DNA from: Bacteroidales bacterium
GTDB lineage: Bacteria > Bacteroidota > Bacteroidia > Bacteroidales > Muribaculaceae
Assembly: GCA_029218425.1 (NCBI GenBank)
Contig: JAQXRH010000037.1
Coordinates: 1 to 56,843 of the forward strand
Direction: 5' to 3'
DNA length: 56,843 nucleotides
The notes under the pieces were generated by a model, which saw only the letters and a list, made by a program, of their open reading frames with translations, ran no database searches and was not told where the DNA came from. How positions within the stretch are numbered: the first letter of the stretch is position 1; each line of letters starts with the position of its first letter. Shown piece after piece: positions 33,608 through 42,577 of the stretch. The position numbers and the translations under genes were made by a program.

Positions 33608-34732
33608 ATGAAATTCAGCGACATACCGGCACATGAAGCAGTAAAGCAGCAGCTCGTCGACATGGTCGACAGCGACCAAATACCCCATGCGCTTTTACTT
33701 GAGGGGAAGAGCGGCATAGGCAAGATGATGATAGCGCGAGCACTTGCGCAATACATCCACTGCACCAACCGCCACGATGGTGATAGCTGCGGCCAATGTC
33801 CGTCGTGCCGCCAGCATCAGTCGTTCAACCATATTGACACATTTTTTTCTTTTCCGGCAATCAAATTAAAGGGGAAGACCGAGGGTCCCATATCCGATGA
33901 CTGGATAGGCCAATGGCGTCAATTGCTCACTGATTCGCCATATATGGACATGAACGCATGGGTAGAGCTGCTCGGCAATGCCAATGCGCAGCCAATGATA
34001 TATGCCACGGAGAGTAGCGAGCTGATACGCAAGCTCAATTACACCTCGCATGCAGCACGATTTAAGATAGTGCTGATGTGGCTTCCGGAAAGGATGAACG
34101 AAGCATGCGCCAACAAGATGCTCAAGCTGCTTGAAGAGCCCCACGACGACACGTTGTTCATTCTTGTAAGCAACGAGCCAGCCAAGATACTTCCCACGAT
34201 ATATTCGCGATTGAGGCGTATAGAAATAAAGCGGTTTGACGACAGCACTGTGGCGCAATATCTTGAAGAGCATAATGGCATTGACCGCGATTATGCCATA
34301 GGTATCGCACGGCTTGCCGAGGGTAGCATTCTCGAAGCCCTCAGGCGATTGTCGACGTCGGACGAGTCGAAGCAATTTCTTGACATGTACATATCGCTGA
34401 TGCGCCTTTCCTACCAAAAGAAGGTGGGAGCATTGCGCAAGTGGAGCGTAGACGTTGCCGATTTCGGACGAGAGAAATGTTGCCGTTTTTTGGAGTATTG
34501 CGAACGTCTGACAGGAGAAAACTACATCTACAACCTGCACGACAACCGGCTTGTGATGCTCGACAATGACGAGAGCCGTTTCAGCGTGAATTTCGCTCGG
34601 TTTATCAACGAGCGAAATGTCGAAAAACTACGCAAGCTATTTATCGAAGCACGGCGCGACATTGCAGGCAATGGCAATGCCAAAATCGTGCTATTTGACA
34701 TAGCCGTAAGCATAATACTTTGTCTTAAATAA
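33608..34732 (+). CDS. holB: DNA polymerase III delta-prime subunit (clamp loader)
   Basis: 374 residues. AAA+ clamp-loader ATPase-like protein: 'HALLLEGKSGIGKMMIARALAQYI' (Walker A degenerate), four-Cys zinc knuckle 'C...CGQCPSCRQH', the sensor-1-like 'KLLEEPHDDTLFILVSNE' and the SRC-like 'YSRLRRIE'. It helps load the beta clamp at the replication fork. It is followed after 35 bases by an AddB-like gene. Confidence 0.9.
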   Translation: MKFSDIPAHEAVKQQLVDMVDSDQIPHALLLEGKSGIGKMMIARALAQYIHCTNRHDGDSCGQCPSCRQHQSFNHIDTFFSFPAIKLKGKTEGPISDDWIGQWRQLLTDSPYMDMNAWVELLGNANAQPMIYATESSELIRKLNYTSHAARFKIVLMWLPERMNEACANKMLKLLEEPHDDTLFILVSNEPAKILPTIYSRLRRIEIKRFDDSTVAQYLEEHNGIDRDYAIGIARLAEGSILEALRRLSTSDESKQFLDMYISLMRLSYQKKVGALRKWSVDVADFGREKCCRFLEYCERLTGENYIYNLHDNRLVMLDNDESRFSVNFARFINERNVEKLRKLFIEARRDIAGNGNAKIVLFDIAVSIILCLK

Positions 34733-34767
34733 TAAAAGAGCACCACAATATAAGTATCACCCACACT

Positions 34768-37700
34768 ATGAGCCATGAGACCACCAATGGAACCGGCATG
34801 ACACGTCGGCCGTTTCTTCAACAAGTAGCGCAAATCTACACCGACAATGAGCGTGAAAACGTAGCCAACTACTGTTTCGTAGTGCCCAATAAACGCAGCG
34901 CAGTATTCTTATCGAAATATTTCAGTGAGGCATTGACGAGTGGCGAGAACAAAGCAGCCTTGGCCCCATCGGTAATCACCATTTCCGATTTCATTTCCGA
35001 CCTGAGCGACAAGGTGGAGATTTCACGCATAGAGATGCTATTTATACTCTATGATGTATATGCCGGCATTGTGAAGGAGCATTTGTCGGAGACTGACATT
35101 GCCAATGGCAAAGGGCTCGTGGACTTCAACCGCTTCCAGTATTGGGGCGACATCCTCATCAACGACTTCGGAGATGTAGACCGCTACATGGTCGATGCCA
35201 GCCAACTGTTCCGCAACATCGAGGGGCTCAGGGAGATAAGCGCCAATTATCTGACAGACGAGCAGATAGAGGTGATACGCAAATATTGGAACGAGGACTT
35301 AGTACCCGAACCGGTGAAAGAATTTTGGAAGCATGCCGTGCACACCACAAAACATGGCCAAGGCAAGGCCAACAACAAGAACGTTGCGGGGTTTGTGAAA
35401 TTATGGCAAGTGATGCACGAAGTGTACGACAGCTTCAGGCAACGTCTCAGCGAGCGTGGCTACGGCTATGGCGGGATGATATACAGGGAAGTGGCCGAAA
35501 AGCTGAAGACGATTGATGTCGAAGAATTCAGCCACGAGCGATATATCTTCACCGGGTTCAGCGTGCTGTCGACGTCGGAGCAGTCGATATTCTCGTCAAT
35601 GCAGAAGTTGGGCATAGCCGATTTCTATTGGGACTATGCATCGCCGGCCATGCATATTAATGGCAACCGAGCTTCAAGGTTTATAAGCCATTATGTCAAG
35701 GATTACAAATCACGCTACAATGTGGGCATTGAGACTGTCGACACTTATCCCGACATCACCGTATTAGCCGTGCCATCTACATTCGGCCAGGCTAAAGCGA
35801 TAGTCCCGATATTGCAGAGGCTGTATCCGCAACTGTTTGCCGACGGCAGCAATGGCGGCGACACTTCAGAATTGGAGCAGACCGCAATCGTGCTACCCGA
35901 CGAAAACCTCGTGTCACCGATACTCAATGCCATGCCCAAGCAGATAAGCAGCGTCAACGTGACGATGGGATTTCAGCTCAACCACACGTCGGTGGCATCG
36001 CTGATCAAGAATATAGTATCAATGCAACTGAGGGCGCGCGAACTGCGTTCGCTCGATACATTCTTCTTTGAGGACGTGATATCGCTACTTACCCATCCGC
36101 TGATACGCGCCCGGTATGCATCAATAAGCGACACGATAGTATCGACCATCAATCAGGAACGAATTTTCAACCTGCCGGTGACATTCTTCGACAATGCCGA
36201 ATACGCACCGCTACGGCCCGTATTCAGTATCGTTAAAAACCTCAACGACTCCGATGGGGTAATCAAATACCTCGATGGCCTTTTGCGCTGGCTCGAGCAC
36301 GTCATATCGCCCGAAAGCGGCGCTAACGATGTCGACCCGATTGATGCCGACAGCGAGGATGTCGGTCACTACTCTACGAAATTGGAGCTGCAATACATAC
36401 GCTCTTACCGTGCGGCATTGGATGAGTTGCGCCGTCTCAATGATAAATATTTAAAAAACGGTCAAATATTTTTAGAGGACAAGACCGTGTTCCACCTTGC
36501 CGAACGCATATTGGGCAACCAATCGGTAGCCTACGAAGGGATGCCGCTGGAAGGATTGCAGATAATGGGCGTGCTCGAGGCGCGGTGTCTCGACTTCGAC
36601 AACATAATAATGACGTCGATGAACGAGCGCGTATTCCCGCGCAAGCATTATGCCAAGACTTTCATACCCGATGCCTTGCGCCGAGGCTATGGCATGGCCA
36701 CCATCGACCACCAGGAGAGCATGTATGCCTACTACTTCTACCGTCTGATAGCACGGGCAAAACATGTCTACCTGCTCTATGATGCTCGCACATCGGGCCT
36801 ACGCGCCGGAGATATGTCGCGATATATCAATCAGATAAAATACCAGTTCCCTACCGAGAAGGTGACATTTGCCGGGTCGCAATATCGCATCTCGTCGGCA
36901 GGAGCAGAGGTATTGACGGTGAAAAAGACGCCCCGAATAATTGCTGAGCTTCAGAAATACTGCGCGTCGTCAGATAAGCCTCGCTATCTTTCTGCCCATT
37001 CGCTCAACACCTACATCAACTGCCCGATGCAATTCTATATTGCCAATATTGAGCGGTATTATCCCGAAAATGAGGTCCACGACTACATGGACGAGGGCAC
37101 CTACGGCACCATTGTCCATGAAGCCGCTGAAAAAATGTATGTCGACCTCAAAGGCGACAACCCATCATTGCCTTTGACCGAAGACGTGTATAAGGTGCTA
37201 CAAAATGAGGAATACATTGGCAAATATGTAGAGCAATCGCTGAAGAAGTATTATTTGGCGAAGTCGCCCGACGACCCCACGCCCTTGCAAGGCGACGCCG
37301 AGATATTCAAGAAACTGATGGTACGCACCCTGCTCAAAATGTTTGAACGCGAGCAAGAATTGAAGGGTATCGAATTTCTGTCGGGCGAAGAGTCGGAATA
37401 CGGCACGCTCAAAGTCAACGACAAATACACCATCAACCTCAACTTCCGTATCGACCGCGTGGACCGCGTGGCCAATACTGTTAATGATACGTTCATACGC
37501 CTCATTGACTATAAAACGGGTAGCGACAAGATGAGCGCCCCCTCAATCGATCGTCTATTTGAGCACGGGAAGGCCACCGACCAGCCAAAAGCTATTTTCC
37601 AACTACTACTCTACTGCAATGCTTACGCGCAGAAGCATAATTACGACGGTCCAATACAGCCCTACATCTACAAATTGCGAAGGGTTGCCGTCGACGAGTT

Positions 37701-37881
37701 CAAGCCTCTGGTCATCAACAGAAATCCCATCACTGATTATGGCGACATAAACAAGGATTTCATGCAACGCCTGGGTAGTTTGCTCGATGAAATGTTTGAT
37801 ATCGATACGCCATTTATGGCTTACCCCGGCAAAGACAACTGTAAATATTGCAAATTCCAAGAGCTCTGCTCGGCAAACTAA
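34768..37881 (+). CDS. AddB-like PD-(D/E)XK nuclease/helicase-fold protein
   Basis: 1037 residues. The N-terminal UvrD-like fold has a degenerate Walker A ('CFVVPNKRSAVFL'). The C-terminal nuclease domain has 'GTIVHEAAEKMYV', 'INLNFRIDRVDRV' and 'LIDYKTGSDKM' (D...DYK), framed by Cys residues: CPMQFYI upstream and 'CKYCKFQELC' at the end, as in the iron-sulfur AddB-type nuclease. It probably works with an AddA/UvrD-like helicase, encoded elsewhere, in double-strand break resection. Confidence 0.88.
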   Translation: MSHETTNGTGMTRRPFLQQVAQIYTDNERENVANYCFVVPNKRSAVFLSKYFSEALTSGENKAALAPSVITISDFISDLSDKVEISRIEMLFILYDVYAGIVKEHLSETDIANGKGLVDFNRFQYWGDILINDFGDVDRYMVDASQLFRNIEGLREISANYLTDEQIEVIRKYWNEDLVPEPVKEFWKHAVHTTKHGQGKANNKNVAGFVKLWQVMHEVYDSFRQRLSERGYGYGGMIYREVAEKLKTIDVEEFSHERYIFTGFSVLSTSEQSIFSSMQKLGIADFYWDYASPAMHINGNRASRFISHYVKDYKSRYNVGIETVDTYPDITVLAVPSTFGQAKAIVPILQRLYPQLFADGSNGGDTSELEQTAIVLPDENLVSPILNAMPKQISSVNVTMGFQLNHTSVASLIKNIVSMQLRARELRSLDTFFFEDVISLLTHPLIRARYASISDTIVSTINQERIFNLPVTFFDNAEYAPLRPVFSIVKNLNDSDGVIKYLDGLLRWLEHVISPESGANDVDPIDADSEDVGHYSTKLELQYIRSYRAALDELRRLNDKYLKNGQIFLEDKTVFHLAERILGNQSVAYEGMPLEGLQIMGVLEARCLDFDNIIMTSMNERVFPRKHYAKTFIPDALRRGYGMATIDHQESMYAYYFYRLIARAKHVYLLYDARTSGLRAGDMSRYINQIKYQFPTEKVTFAGSQYRISSAGAEVLTVKKTPRIIAELQKYCASSDKPRYLSAHSLNTYINCPMQFYIANIERYYPENEVHDYMDEGTYGTIVHEAAEKMYVDLKGDNPSLPLTEDVYKVLQNEEYIGKYVEQSLKKYYLAKSPDDPTPLQGDAEIFKKLMVRTLLKMFEREQELKGIEFLSGEESEYGTLKVNDKYTINLNFRIDRVDRVANTVNDTFIRLIDYKTGSDKMSAPSIDRLFEHGKATDQPKAIFQLLLYCNAYAQKHNYDGPIQPYIYKLRRVAVDEFKPLVINRNPITDYGDINKDFMQRLGSLLDEMFDIDTPFMAYPGKDNCKYCKFQELCSAN

Positions 37882-37898
37882 GTATTAGTTAAGCCCTT

Positions 37899-39020
37899 AT
37901 GGCCGGCCTCTACATCCATATCCCATTCTGCCACTCTAAATGCAGTTACTGCGATTTCTATTCGGGATTGCGCCCGTCAAGCGCCGAAGGCTATATCGAA
38001 GCCCTAATCGCGGAACTATCACTACGACGCGACGAAATCAAAGAGCCGATACTGACAATCTACATAGGAGGTGGCACGCCGTCGGTGCTCCCGGTGGCCG
38101 ACATTGCGAAACTTGCCGAAGCCATCGGTTCGACATTCGACACTTCTGCCGTTGAAGAATTCACCATCGAAGTTAATCCTGAAGATGTCAGCGACAGTCT
38201 ACTCGAGGCCTACCGCAGCATAGGCGTAAACCGCATAAGCATGGGTGTACAGTCGTTTGACAACGATATGCTTAAAGCTATCAACCGACGTCATGACGCG
38301 CAGCAAGCCCTTTTTGCCATACAACTGCTCAGCCGACATGGCTGGAACTATAGCGTCGACTTGATGTTCGGGCTCCCGGGGCAGTCGCTATCGGCTTGGC
38401 AGAGCGATGTGCAACGATTGATGGCCATTCGTCCGCCTCACTTTTCCGCTTATCTGCTCTCCTACGAACCTGGCACGCGCCTTTATGCCATGCTCCAATC
38501 AGGGAAAGTGGACGAAGCATCCGAACAACTTGCATCCGCAATGCAAGAAAACGTGAGCGAAGAAGCTCATCGGCATGGGTATACTCATTACGAGATATCC
38601 AATTATGCCCTGCCTGGCTTTCATTCTCGCCACAACTCAGCTTACTGGAATATGACGCCCTACTTAGGAATAGGAGCCTCAGCACATTCCTACGACGGCA
38701 TGGTGCGACGCATCAATCCTCCCGACCTACGCAACTATCTATCAGCCCTCAGCAATGGCAAGATTATTGCACAAACCGACAATGAAACCATCGACGAACT
38801 ATTCAACGACTTCATTATCACCGGACTCCGCACCGCCCAAGGCTTATCTCTGCCTATGCTCCGAAATTGTTTTCCTGAAACTTTCGTCGCCGACCTTCTT
38901 GCCGACGCATCAAAATTGATAGCTGCCGGACAACTGCGACTTTCCGAACAATTCCTCGCAATACCCGAACAATACTGGCTCAAATCCGATGCCATAATGC
39001 GAGAATTGCTACGCGTATAA
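37899..39020 (+). CDS. hemW: HemW-type radical SAM protein
   Basis: 373 residues. The radical SAM cluster motif is CHSKCSYCDFY (Cx3Cx2C, residues ~11-18). It is followed by 'IYIGGGTPSVL', 'EVNPEDV' and 'GVNRISMGVQSFD', then the HemN_C domain. Related to oxygen-independent coproporphyrinogen oxidase but with the short N-terminus and single Cys spacing of HemW, now seen as a haem chaperone. It starts 17 bases after the AddB-like gene. Confidence 0.9.
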   Translation: MAGLYIHIPFCHSKCSYCDFYSGLRPSSAEGYIEALIAELSLRRDEIKEPILTIYIGGGTPSVLPVADIAKLAEAIGSTFDTSAVEEFTIEVNPEDVSDSLLEAYRSIGVNRISMGVQSFDNDMLKAINRRHDAQQALFAIQLLSRHGWNYSVDLMFGLPGQSLSAWQSDVQRLMAIRPPHFSAYLLSYEPGTRLYAMLQSGKVDEASEQLASAMQENVSEEAHRHGYTHYEISNYALPGFHSRHNSAYWNMTPYLGIGASAHSYDGMVRRINPPDLRNYLSALSNGKIIAQTDNETIDELFNDFIITGLRTAQGLSLPMLRNCFPETFVADLLADASKLIAAGQLRLSEQFLAIPEQYWLKSDAIMRELLRV

Positions 39021-39349
39021 GTTTCTAATCTAATATATCGGGGACGCATCCCCTCTATCTGCTCTTGCCGATTGGCCAATCATATGCAGTCGGATTGAAA
39101 GCGTTCTTTAAACAACGACGTATTAACCCCGCCGAAAATATGATGCCAAAATAGCCGTCGCGATGACGATGCACCCTCTTTGCGCATCACTTTGCCCATA
39201 TCTTTGCCTCACTTTGCCCACAACAAGAAAATTTCGACGCAAAAAGTTGTGAAAAGATTTGCAAAATTGCGAAAAACGACCTACCTTTGCACCGCTGAGA
39301 CAGAAATGGCGCAGCATATTATTTGTCAAATTACCTCTTGACAAGAAAA
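39021..39349. other. Intergenic region hemW to tRNA-Ser(GCT)
   Basis: GGGGA-CGCA-TCCCC hairpin just after hemW; a stretch with four TTTGC-containing words (39179-39220), one of them a TATCTTTG at 39199-39206; then the tRNA promoter. No gene is seen. Confidence 0.7.
39267..39299 (+). promoter_or_regulatory. Promoter of tRNA-Ser(GCT)
   Basis: TTG (39267-39269) and TACCTTTG (39292-39299), spacing 22. The 5' leader of the precursor would be about 46 nt. Confidence 0.6.
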
Positions 39350-39437
39350 GGAGAGGTGGGTGAGTGGCTGAAACCACCGGTTTGCTAAACCGACGTAGGA
39401 CCTAATCCTACCACGAGTTCGAATCTCGTCCTCTCCG
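39350..39437 (+). tRNA. tRNA-Ser (anticodon GCT)
   Basis: 88 nt with acceptor stem GGAGAGG/CCTCTCC, anticodon loop TTGCTAA within CGGTT/AACCG, a long class-II variable arm, T-loop TTCGAAT and discriminator G. CCA is not encoded. Confidence 0.95.
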
Positions 39438-39539
39438 CAAACAACATTGATAATCAGAGGATTATAAAGTCGGAGCACAAAATTACGCACACTATGGCGC
39501 ATTTTCGCTGAGATTTTAAGATTATCAATCAGGTAAACA
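39438..39539 (+). ncRNA. Conserved tRNA-Ser trailer, copy 1
   Basis: About 100 nt following the tRNA that is ~90 % identical to the trailer of tRNA-Ser(GGA) at 46357-46452. TTGATAATC near the start can pair with GATTATCAA near the end, closing the element; a small GCG-CATTTT-CGC hairpin lies inside. A terminator follows directly. It may be a stable processed RNA or only a duplicated flank. Confidence 0.55.
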
Positions 39540-39585
39540 CCGGATATAAATGCCAAGCATTTGTGTCCGGCGTTTCTATTTTTGC
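39540..39585 (+). terminator. Terminator of the tRNA-Ser(GCT) transcript
   Basis: CCGGATATAAATGC/GCATTTGTGTCCGG with two G-T pairs, loop CAA, then a T-rich tail. Related to the hairpin at 46321-46350. Confidence 0.8.
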
Positions 39586-39956
39586 CGCCTTGCTTGCGCC
39601 AACTTATCGAAGAGTTCGATTGAGCGCTCGGTCGCAAAATATTCCGACCATCGGCCAAACGTATGACATTCGCCGGTGTCCTCATCCGTGAAGTCGTCGC
39701 TATCCCACATATCGGCAAGCGACGCATAAATATCCGGGGTCGCGCCGAGAGCGTCGACAACTTCCGTCGGGTATTGCTCGATGAGCGACTGCGACCACTC
39801 TCCGAAGTCAATGCCTGGGTTCTCGTGCAGCACGTTCCATGCCGCCTCTTTCAGTTCGGCATAGAAGTCCGGCTCTTCCTCATTGAGCATATTGTCAAGA
39901 GCCTCCACAATGGAAGCCATTTCTTCATCCGATACGTTGTATTTGGATTCGTCCAT
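39576..39956 (-). CDS. Hypothetical acidic protein
   Basis: 126 residues, strongly acidic (MDESKYNVSDEEMASIVEAL, 'MLNEEEPDFYAEL', 'WDSDDFTDEDTGE'), with alternating helices and no membrane segment. I recognise no family. It is downstream of, and on the same strand as, the repressor-like gene pair, but separated from it by about 40 bases. Acidic size and context would suit a phage-derived accessory or DNA-mimic protein, but nothing shows this directly. Confidence 0.6.
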   Translation of the reverse strand: MDESKYNVSDEEMASIVEALDNMLNEEEPDFYAELKEAAWNVLHENPGIDFGEWSQSLIEQYPTEVVDALGATPDIYASLADMWDSDDFTDEDTGECHTFGRWSEYFATERSIELFDKLAQARRQK

Positions 39957-39995
39957 ATTTCAAAATCTATGACGGATGTCGTATAAGGATTTCAT

Positions 39996-40481
39996 TTATA
40001 GTTTATCAAGTATAGGATTAACTCGTTTAGGTAGCTGCTCCTTCAAGAATGACTTTACCATAATCCATGCCTCAACAATCTTTAAACAATTCATAGATTG
40101 AAGAGGTATTGACTGAGAAAATGAGCGAAGAGAACCCGGGTTTAAAAGGTTAAAGCAAATACATGAACTCACGAAAAAGTCATCTTTGCCAAGCATTGAG
40201 AGTTGTTCGTGGTAGAACTGCATAGATTTACCAAGAGACATGTATTTTTCTCGATTGCCTTGCAAATGTATACCAACAAAGCAGGCGAGGCAAGACCCAG
40301 CTTCATCAAAATCGATTCCGCCCTCCATGCATAAGTAAGCAAGGAGGAATGCATAGTTTTCAATAATGGCATTATCCAGTTTTGAATCGGGGAATTGGTA
40401 AAAAGGCATCAAAGTTGAGGCCAATCCACCACTACAGAATCCTATCTCTTCACTTAACTCAAATGTCAGTTGATTTGTCAT
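39996..40481 (-). CDS. Hypothetical protein co-translated with the repressor
   Basis: 161 residues; soluble, with hydrophobic helices ('AFLLAYLCMEGGIDFDEAG', 'SCLACFVGIHL'). Seven Cys residues include the C..C pairs CLAC and CIC. Its ATG overlaps the stop of the XRE repressor by four bases. No family recognised. Being second in a repressor operon it may belong to the immunity or maintenance functions of a former phage. Confidence 0.6.
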   Translation of the reverse strand: MTNQLTFELSEEIGFCSGGLASTLMPFYQFPDSKLDNAIIENYAFLLAYLCMEGGIDFDEAGSCLACFVGIHLQGNREKYMSLGKSMQFYHEQLSMLGKDDFFVSSCICFNLLNPGSLRSFSQSIPLQSMNCLKIVEAWIMVKSFLKEQLPKRVNPILDKL

Positions 40482-40876
40482 TTTGCTTTCAGTTCCTCAA
40501 TTCGTTCTTTGAGTTCAGCGATACGTTCAGTCTTTTCTTCGTTTAGCTTCTCCAACAGCCTTACGCGCTCGGCAAGAACGGCATCGCCGACAATTACCGA
40601 CACGTCTCCACTATCGGAAGCAGGGGAGTAATCGCCTGAGGTGCGCACTTCTCTCTTTGCTGTATCTTGTCCAGTCAATAGCCATCGAGCATCTACGTCA
40701 AAAGTCGTTATTATTTTTACAACCATGTCCACGCTTGGTTTGCTTCTGCGTTGTTTGCTCAAATAATTTGACATCCCTGTTGGTGGTAAGCCGATTGATT
40801 TGGCAAATGCGGCCTTATTGCCATTAAAACGCTCATTTACAAGCATTTCAATTCTGTCGTTAATAGTTTCAGCCAT
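40478..40876 (-). CDS. XRE-family repressor-like protein with coiled-coil tail
   Basis: 132 residues from the ATG at 40876; a longer in-frame ATG at 40936 is less likely because AAAGGT sits just before 40876. Helix-turn-helix: 'GNKAAFAKSIGLPPTGMSNYLSKQRRSKPSVDMVVKIITTF'. Then 'DARWLLTGQD', typical of Bacteroidales phage repressors, and a C-terminal leucine-rich coiled coil. It is divergent from a small second HTH protein, like a phage immunity switch. Confidence 0.85.
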   Translation of the reverse strand: MAETINDRIEMLVNERFNGNKAAFAKSIGLPPTGMSNYLSKQRRSKPSVDMVVKIITTFDVDARWLLTGQDTAKREVRTSGDYSPASDSGDVSVIVGDAVLAERVRLLEKLNEEKTERIAELKERIEELKAK

Positions 40877-40919
40877 ACCTTTATCCGTTAAAAATCTTAA
40901 TTGTTTATTTTTTTTGTTG

Positions 40920-40951
40920 TGCAATTGTTTTGCCAAATCAATTCAATTGCA
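40920..40951. promoter_or_regulatory. Candidate operators in the divergent switch region
   Basis: TGCAATTG and CAATTGCA (40920-40927 and 40944-40951) form an inverted repeat 22-24 bp apart. Another, GATAG-N7-CTATC, lies at 40968-40984, beside the -7 box of the repressor promoter. Confidence 0.45.
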
Positions 40952-40984
40952 TTACATCTGCATCGTGATAGAAAATTACTATCG

Positions 40985-41015
40985 CAAATATATGAAATAA
41001 CAATCAAAACTACAA
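40985..41015 (-). promoter_or_regulatory. Promoter of the repressor operon
   Basis: Minus strand: TTG (41013-41015), 20 bases, TATATTTG (40985-40992). Leader about 105 nt. The -33 element ends six bases before the ATG of the divergent gene, so the two promoters must overlap. Confidence 0.75.
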
Positions 41016-41021
41016 TAGGAC

Positions 41022-41240
41022 ATGACATTCAATGAGCATTACGAAGAAGCCAAGAAGCAACAAAGGCACACTCCTGCGAATGTGTTCATTCAAGGCATAA
41101 TGGACGTGACTAAGAAGTCGGAAGCGTCGGTTAGGCGGTGGCTTTCGGGTTCATGTGCGCCCGATGCGCTGACCCGCGATGTACTTGCGAAGCATTTCAA
41201 TACCACCCCCGATGAATTATTCAAAGATTGCGACAACTAA
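41022..41240 (+). CDS. Small HTH (Cro/Ner-like) protein
   Basis: 72 residues. 'TPANVFIQGIMDVTKKSEASVRRWLSGSCAPDALTRDVLAKHFNTTPDELF' reads as a compact helix-turn-helix with an Arg-Arg-Trp recognition helix. It is divergent from the XRE repressor, the position of Cro or Ner in phage immunity regions. Beyond it a frame beginning MDYQHYYPAVLAAAHALAHI (41253) runs into the tRNA-Met terminator and looks like the cut-off start of the next phage gene. Confidence 0.65.
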   Translation: MTFNEHYEEAKKQQRHTPANVFIQGIMDVTKKSEASVRRWLSGSCAPDALTRDVLAKHFNTTPDELFKDCDN

Positions 41241-41311
41241 AACTCATCAACCATGGACTACCAACACTACTACCCCGCGGTATTGGCGGCCGCCCACGCA
41301 CTTGCACACAT

Positions 41312-41357
41312 TACAAAGACAGAGAGATGCGAATATTCGCATCTCTCTGTCTTTGTA
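41312..41357 (-). terminator. 46-bp perfect palindrome, terminator of tRNA-Met
   Basis: TACAAAGACAGAG...CTCTGTCTTTGTA is fully self-complementary over 46 bases with its centre at GAATATTC. Its edge overlaps the last two bases of the tRNA. On the minus strand it follows the tRNA directly and ends in CTTTGTAATG. Confidence 0.75.
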
Positions 41358-41429
41358 GCGGGATCGAGAATTGAACTCGAGACCTCCGGGTTATGAATCC
41401 GACGCTCTAACCAACTGAGCTATCCCGCC
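41356..41429 (-). tRNA. tRNA-Met (anticodon CAT)
   Basis: 74 nt: acceptor GGCGGGA/TCCCGCT (G-T at the end), D-loop GCTCAGTTGGTTAGAGC, anticodon loop TTCATAA, T-arm TCGAG-TTCAATT-CTCGA, discriminator A. The non-initiator D-arm and paired acceptor end suggest the elongator (or an Ile2-type CAT tRNA). CCA not encoded. Confidence 0.92.
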
Positions 41430-41499
41430 GTTACTTTGCACTTTCCAAGGCTCGACATCCGTTAGTTTTTCTCATGTCGTTGCCCCTCTTTTGCGAGTG

Positions 41500-41530
41500 C
41501 AAAGATAGGTATAATGTTTTAATTAACCAA
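41500..41530 (-). promoter_or_regulatory. Promoter of tRNA-Met
   Basis: Minus strand: TTG (41528-41530), 20 bases, TATCTTTG (41500-41507). Leader about 65 nt. Confidence 0.8.
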
Positions 41531-41544
41531 ATATTTTAATAAAT

Positions 41545-42342
41545 TTATTTTTTATTTATTATCGTCGATGCTCCGCTCGCGCGCTGGTATAGCACGTTGG
41601 ACACGGAGGCTTTGATGTCGGAAGCTCCGCTTGCTTCAAGCCTGCCCGACGACGCACGCAATCCGTCGGTTTTCACTTTTGATGCCCCCGAGGCTTTGAT
41701 TGACAGGGTTTCGGCCTTTCCTGCAAGGTCAATATCGGATGCTCCCGATGCTTTCAGGCCGACGTTGCCAGCCGACACGCCTCGCATATCTATCTCCGAT
41801 GCGCCCGTCACATCCGCCTCTATTTCGTTAGCCGATACCGAGCCGACTTTTAGCTTTGACGCACCCGTAAGGTCCACGTCAATTTTTGACGCAACAATAG
41901 TCTTAATATCTATTTCCGACGCTCCCGTGGCACCTACTTCAAATTCCCGTCCGGCAAGGTTGATTTTCCCGGCCTTGAACGATGATGCACCACCCAGCGT
42001 CACATCTTCTAATGCGGGCGCTTTGATTTTGGCTTTGAGCTTGTAATCTCCGCGGGTCGAAAGGTCCTTCTTGAGCGCAAGGATAAGGCTGCTGCCCGAA
42101 CGGCGCACTTCCACGTATGGCAGGATGTTGTCAGGCGCCGTTATTTCCAGGCTCCATGTGTTGGTAGTACTTTGTTCATACTCGACATCATAGACGCTGA
42201 CCACTTTCAATTCATTGAAATTGCTCACTTTATAAGTTTTAGTCACATTCTTCTTGGATGGCTGAATGAGCGTACGAGCTTCAACGGCCATGATTCCCGC
42301 CACCATTGCGATAAGGAGGGTGATGAGAGCTAATTTTTTCAT
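41545..42342 (-). CDS. Head GIN domain protein (DUF2807)
   Basis: 265 residues with a signal peptide (~1-22). The mature protein is a beta-helix built of turns with the recurring motif 'GAS.I' or 'GASK' (about nine copies from residue 125 on), typical of GIN/DUF2807 proteins. The N-terminal part 'FNELKVVSVYDVEYEQ' and 'VEVRRSGSSLILALKK' are the conserved entry strands. These are exported or surface proteins of unknown role, perhaps adhesins or stress proteins. Confidence 0.88.
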   Translation of the reverse strand: MKKLALITLLIAMVAGIMAVEARTLIQPSKKNVTKTYKVSNFNELKVVSVYDVEYEQSTTNTWSLEITAPDNILPYVEVRRSGSSLILALKKDLSTRGDYKLKAKIKAPALEDVTLGGASSFKAGKINLAGREFEVGATGASEIDIKTIVASKIDVDLTGASKLKVGSVSANEIEADVTGASEIDMRGVSAGNVGLKASGASDIDLAGKAETLSIKASGASKVKTDGLRASSGRLEASGASDIKASVSNVLYQRASGASTIINKK

Positions 42343-42388
42343 ATTTTCTTGTATGTTTTAATTAATATTCATGCTTAAATTGGCAAAA

Positions 42389-42403
42389 ATGGCACCATGC
42401 CAT
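42389..42403 (-). terminator. Small hairpin with T run upstream of the GIN gene
   Basis: ATGGCA-TGG-TGCCAT followed by TTTT on the minus strand, in the 235-base gap between rnpB and the GIN gene. It may stop read-through from rnpB. Confidence 0.4.
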
Positions 42404-42577
42404 CGGCCTTGTATCAATAATACGCAAGAGCATCAATAATGTTACACCTATTTACAAGATTTTTTTTTGCGAAGAATGTATTCGGCGGATATTCACATCA
42501 TGGAGAAATCGCTCCCACGATAGCATTTTGCCTACGATGAGCATAATATCCTACCGATGCCGGAAATGAATAAAAAA

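Noticed and set aside
39199-39206. Second TATCTTTG as the promoter of tRNA-Ser(GCT)
   Set aside because: No TTG at the right distance, and a better-placed TACCTTTG lies closer to the tRNA; it cannot be excluded as an extra start.
41312-41357. Terminal inverted repeat of a transposon
   Set aside because: Both arms meet at the centre with nothing between them, and no second copy was found in the window.
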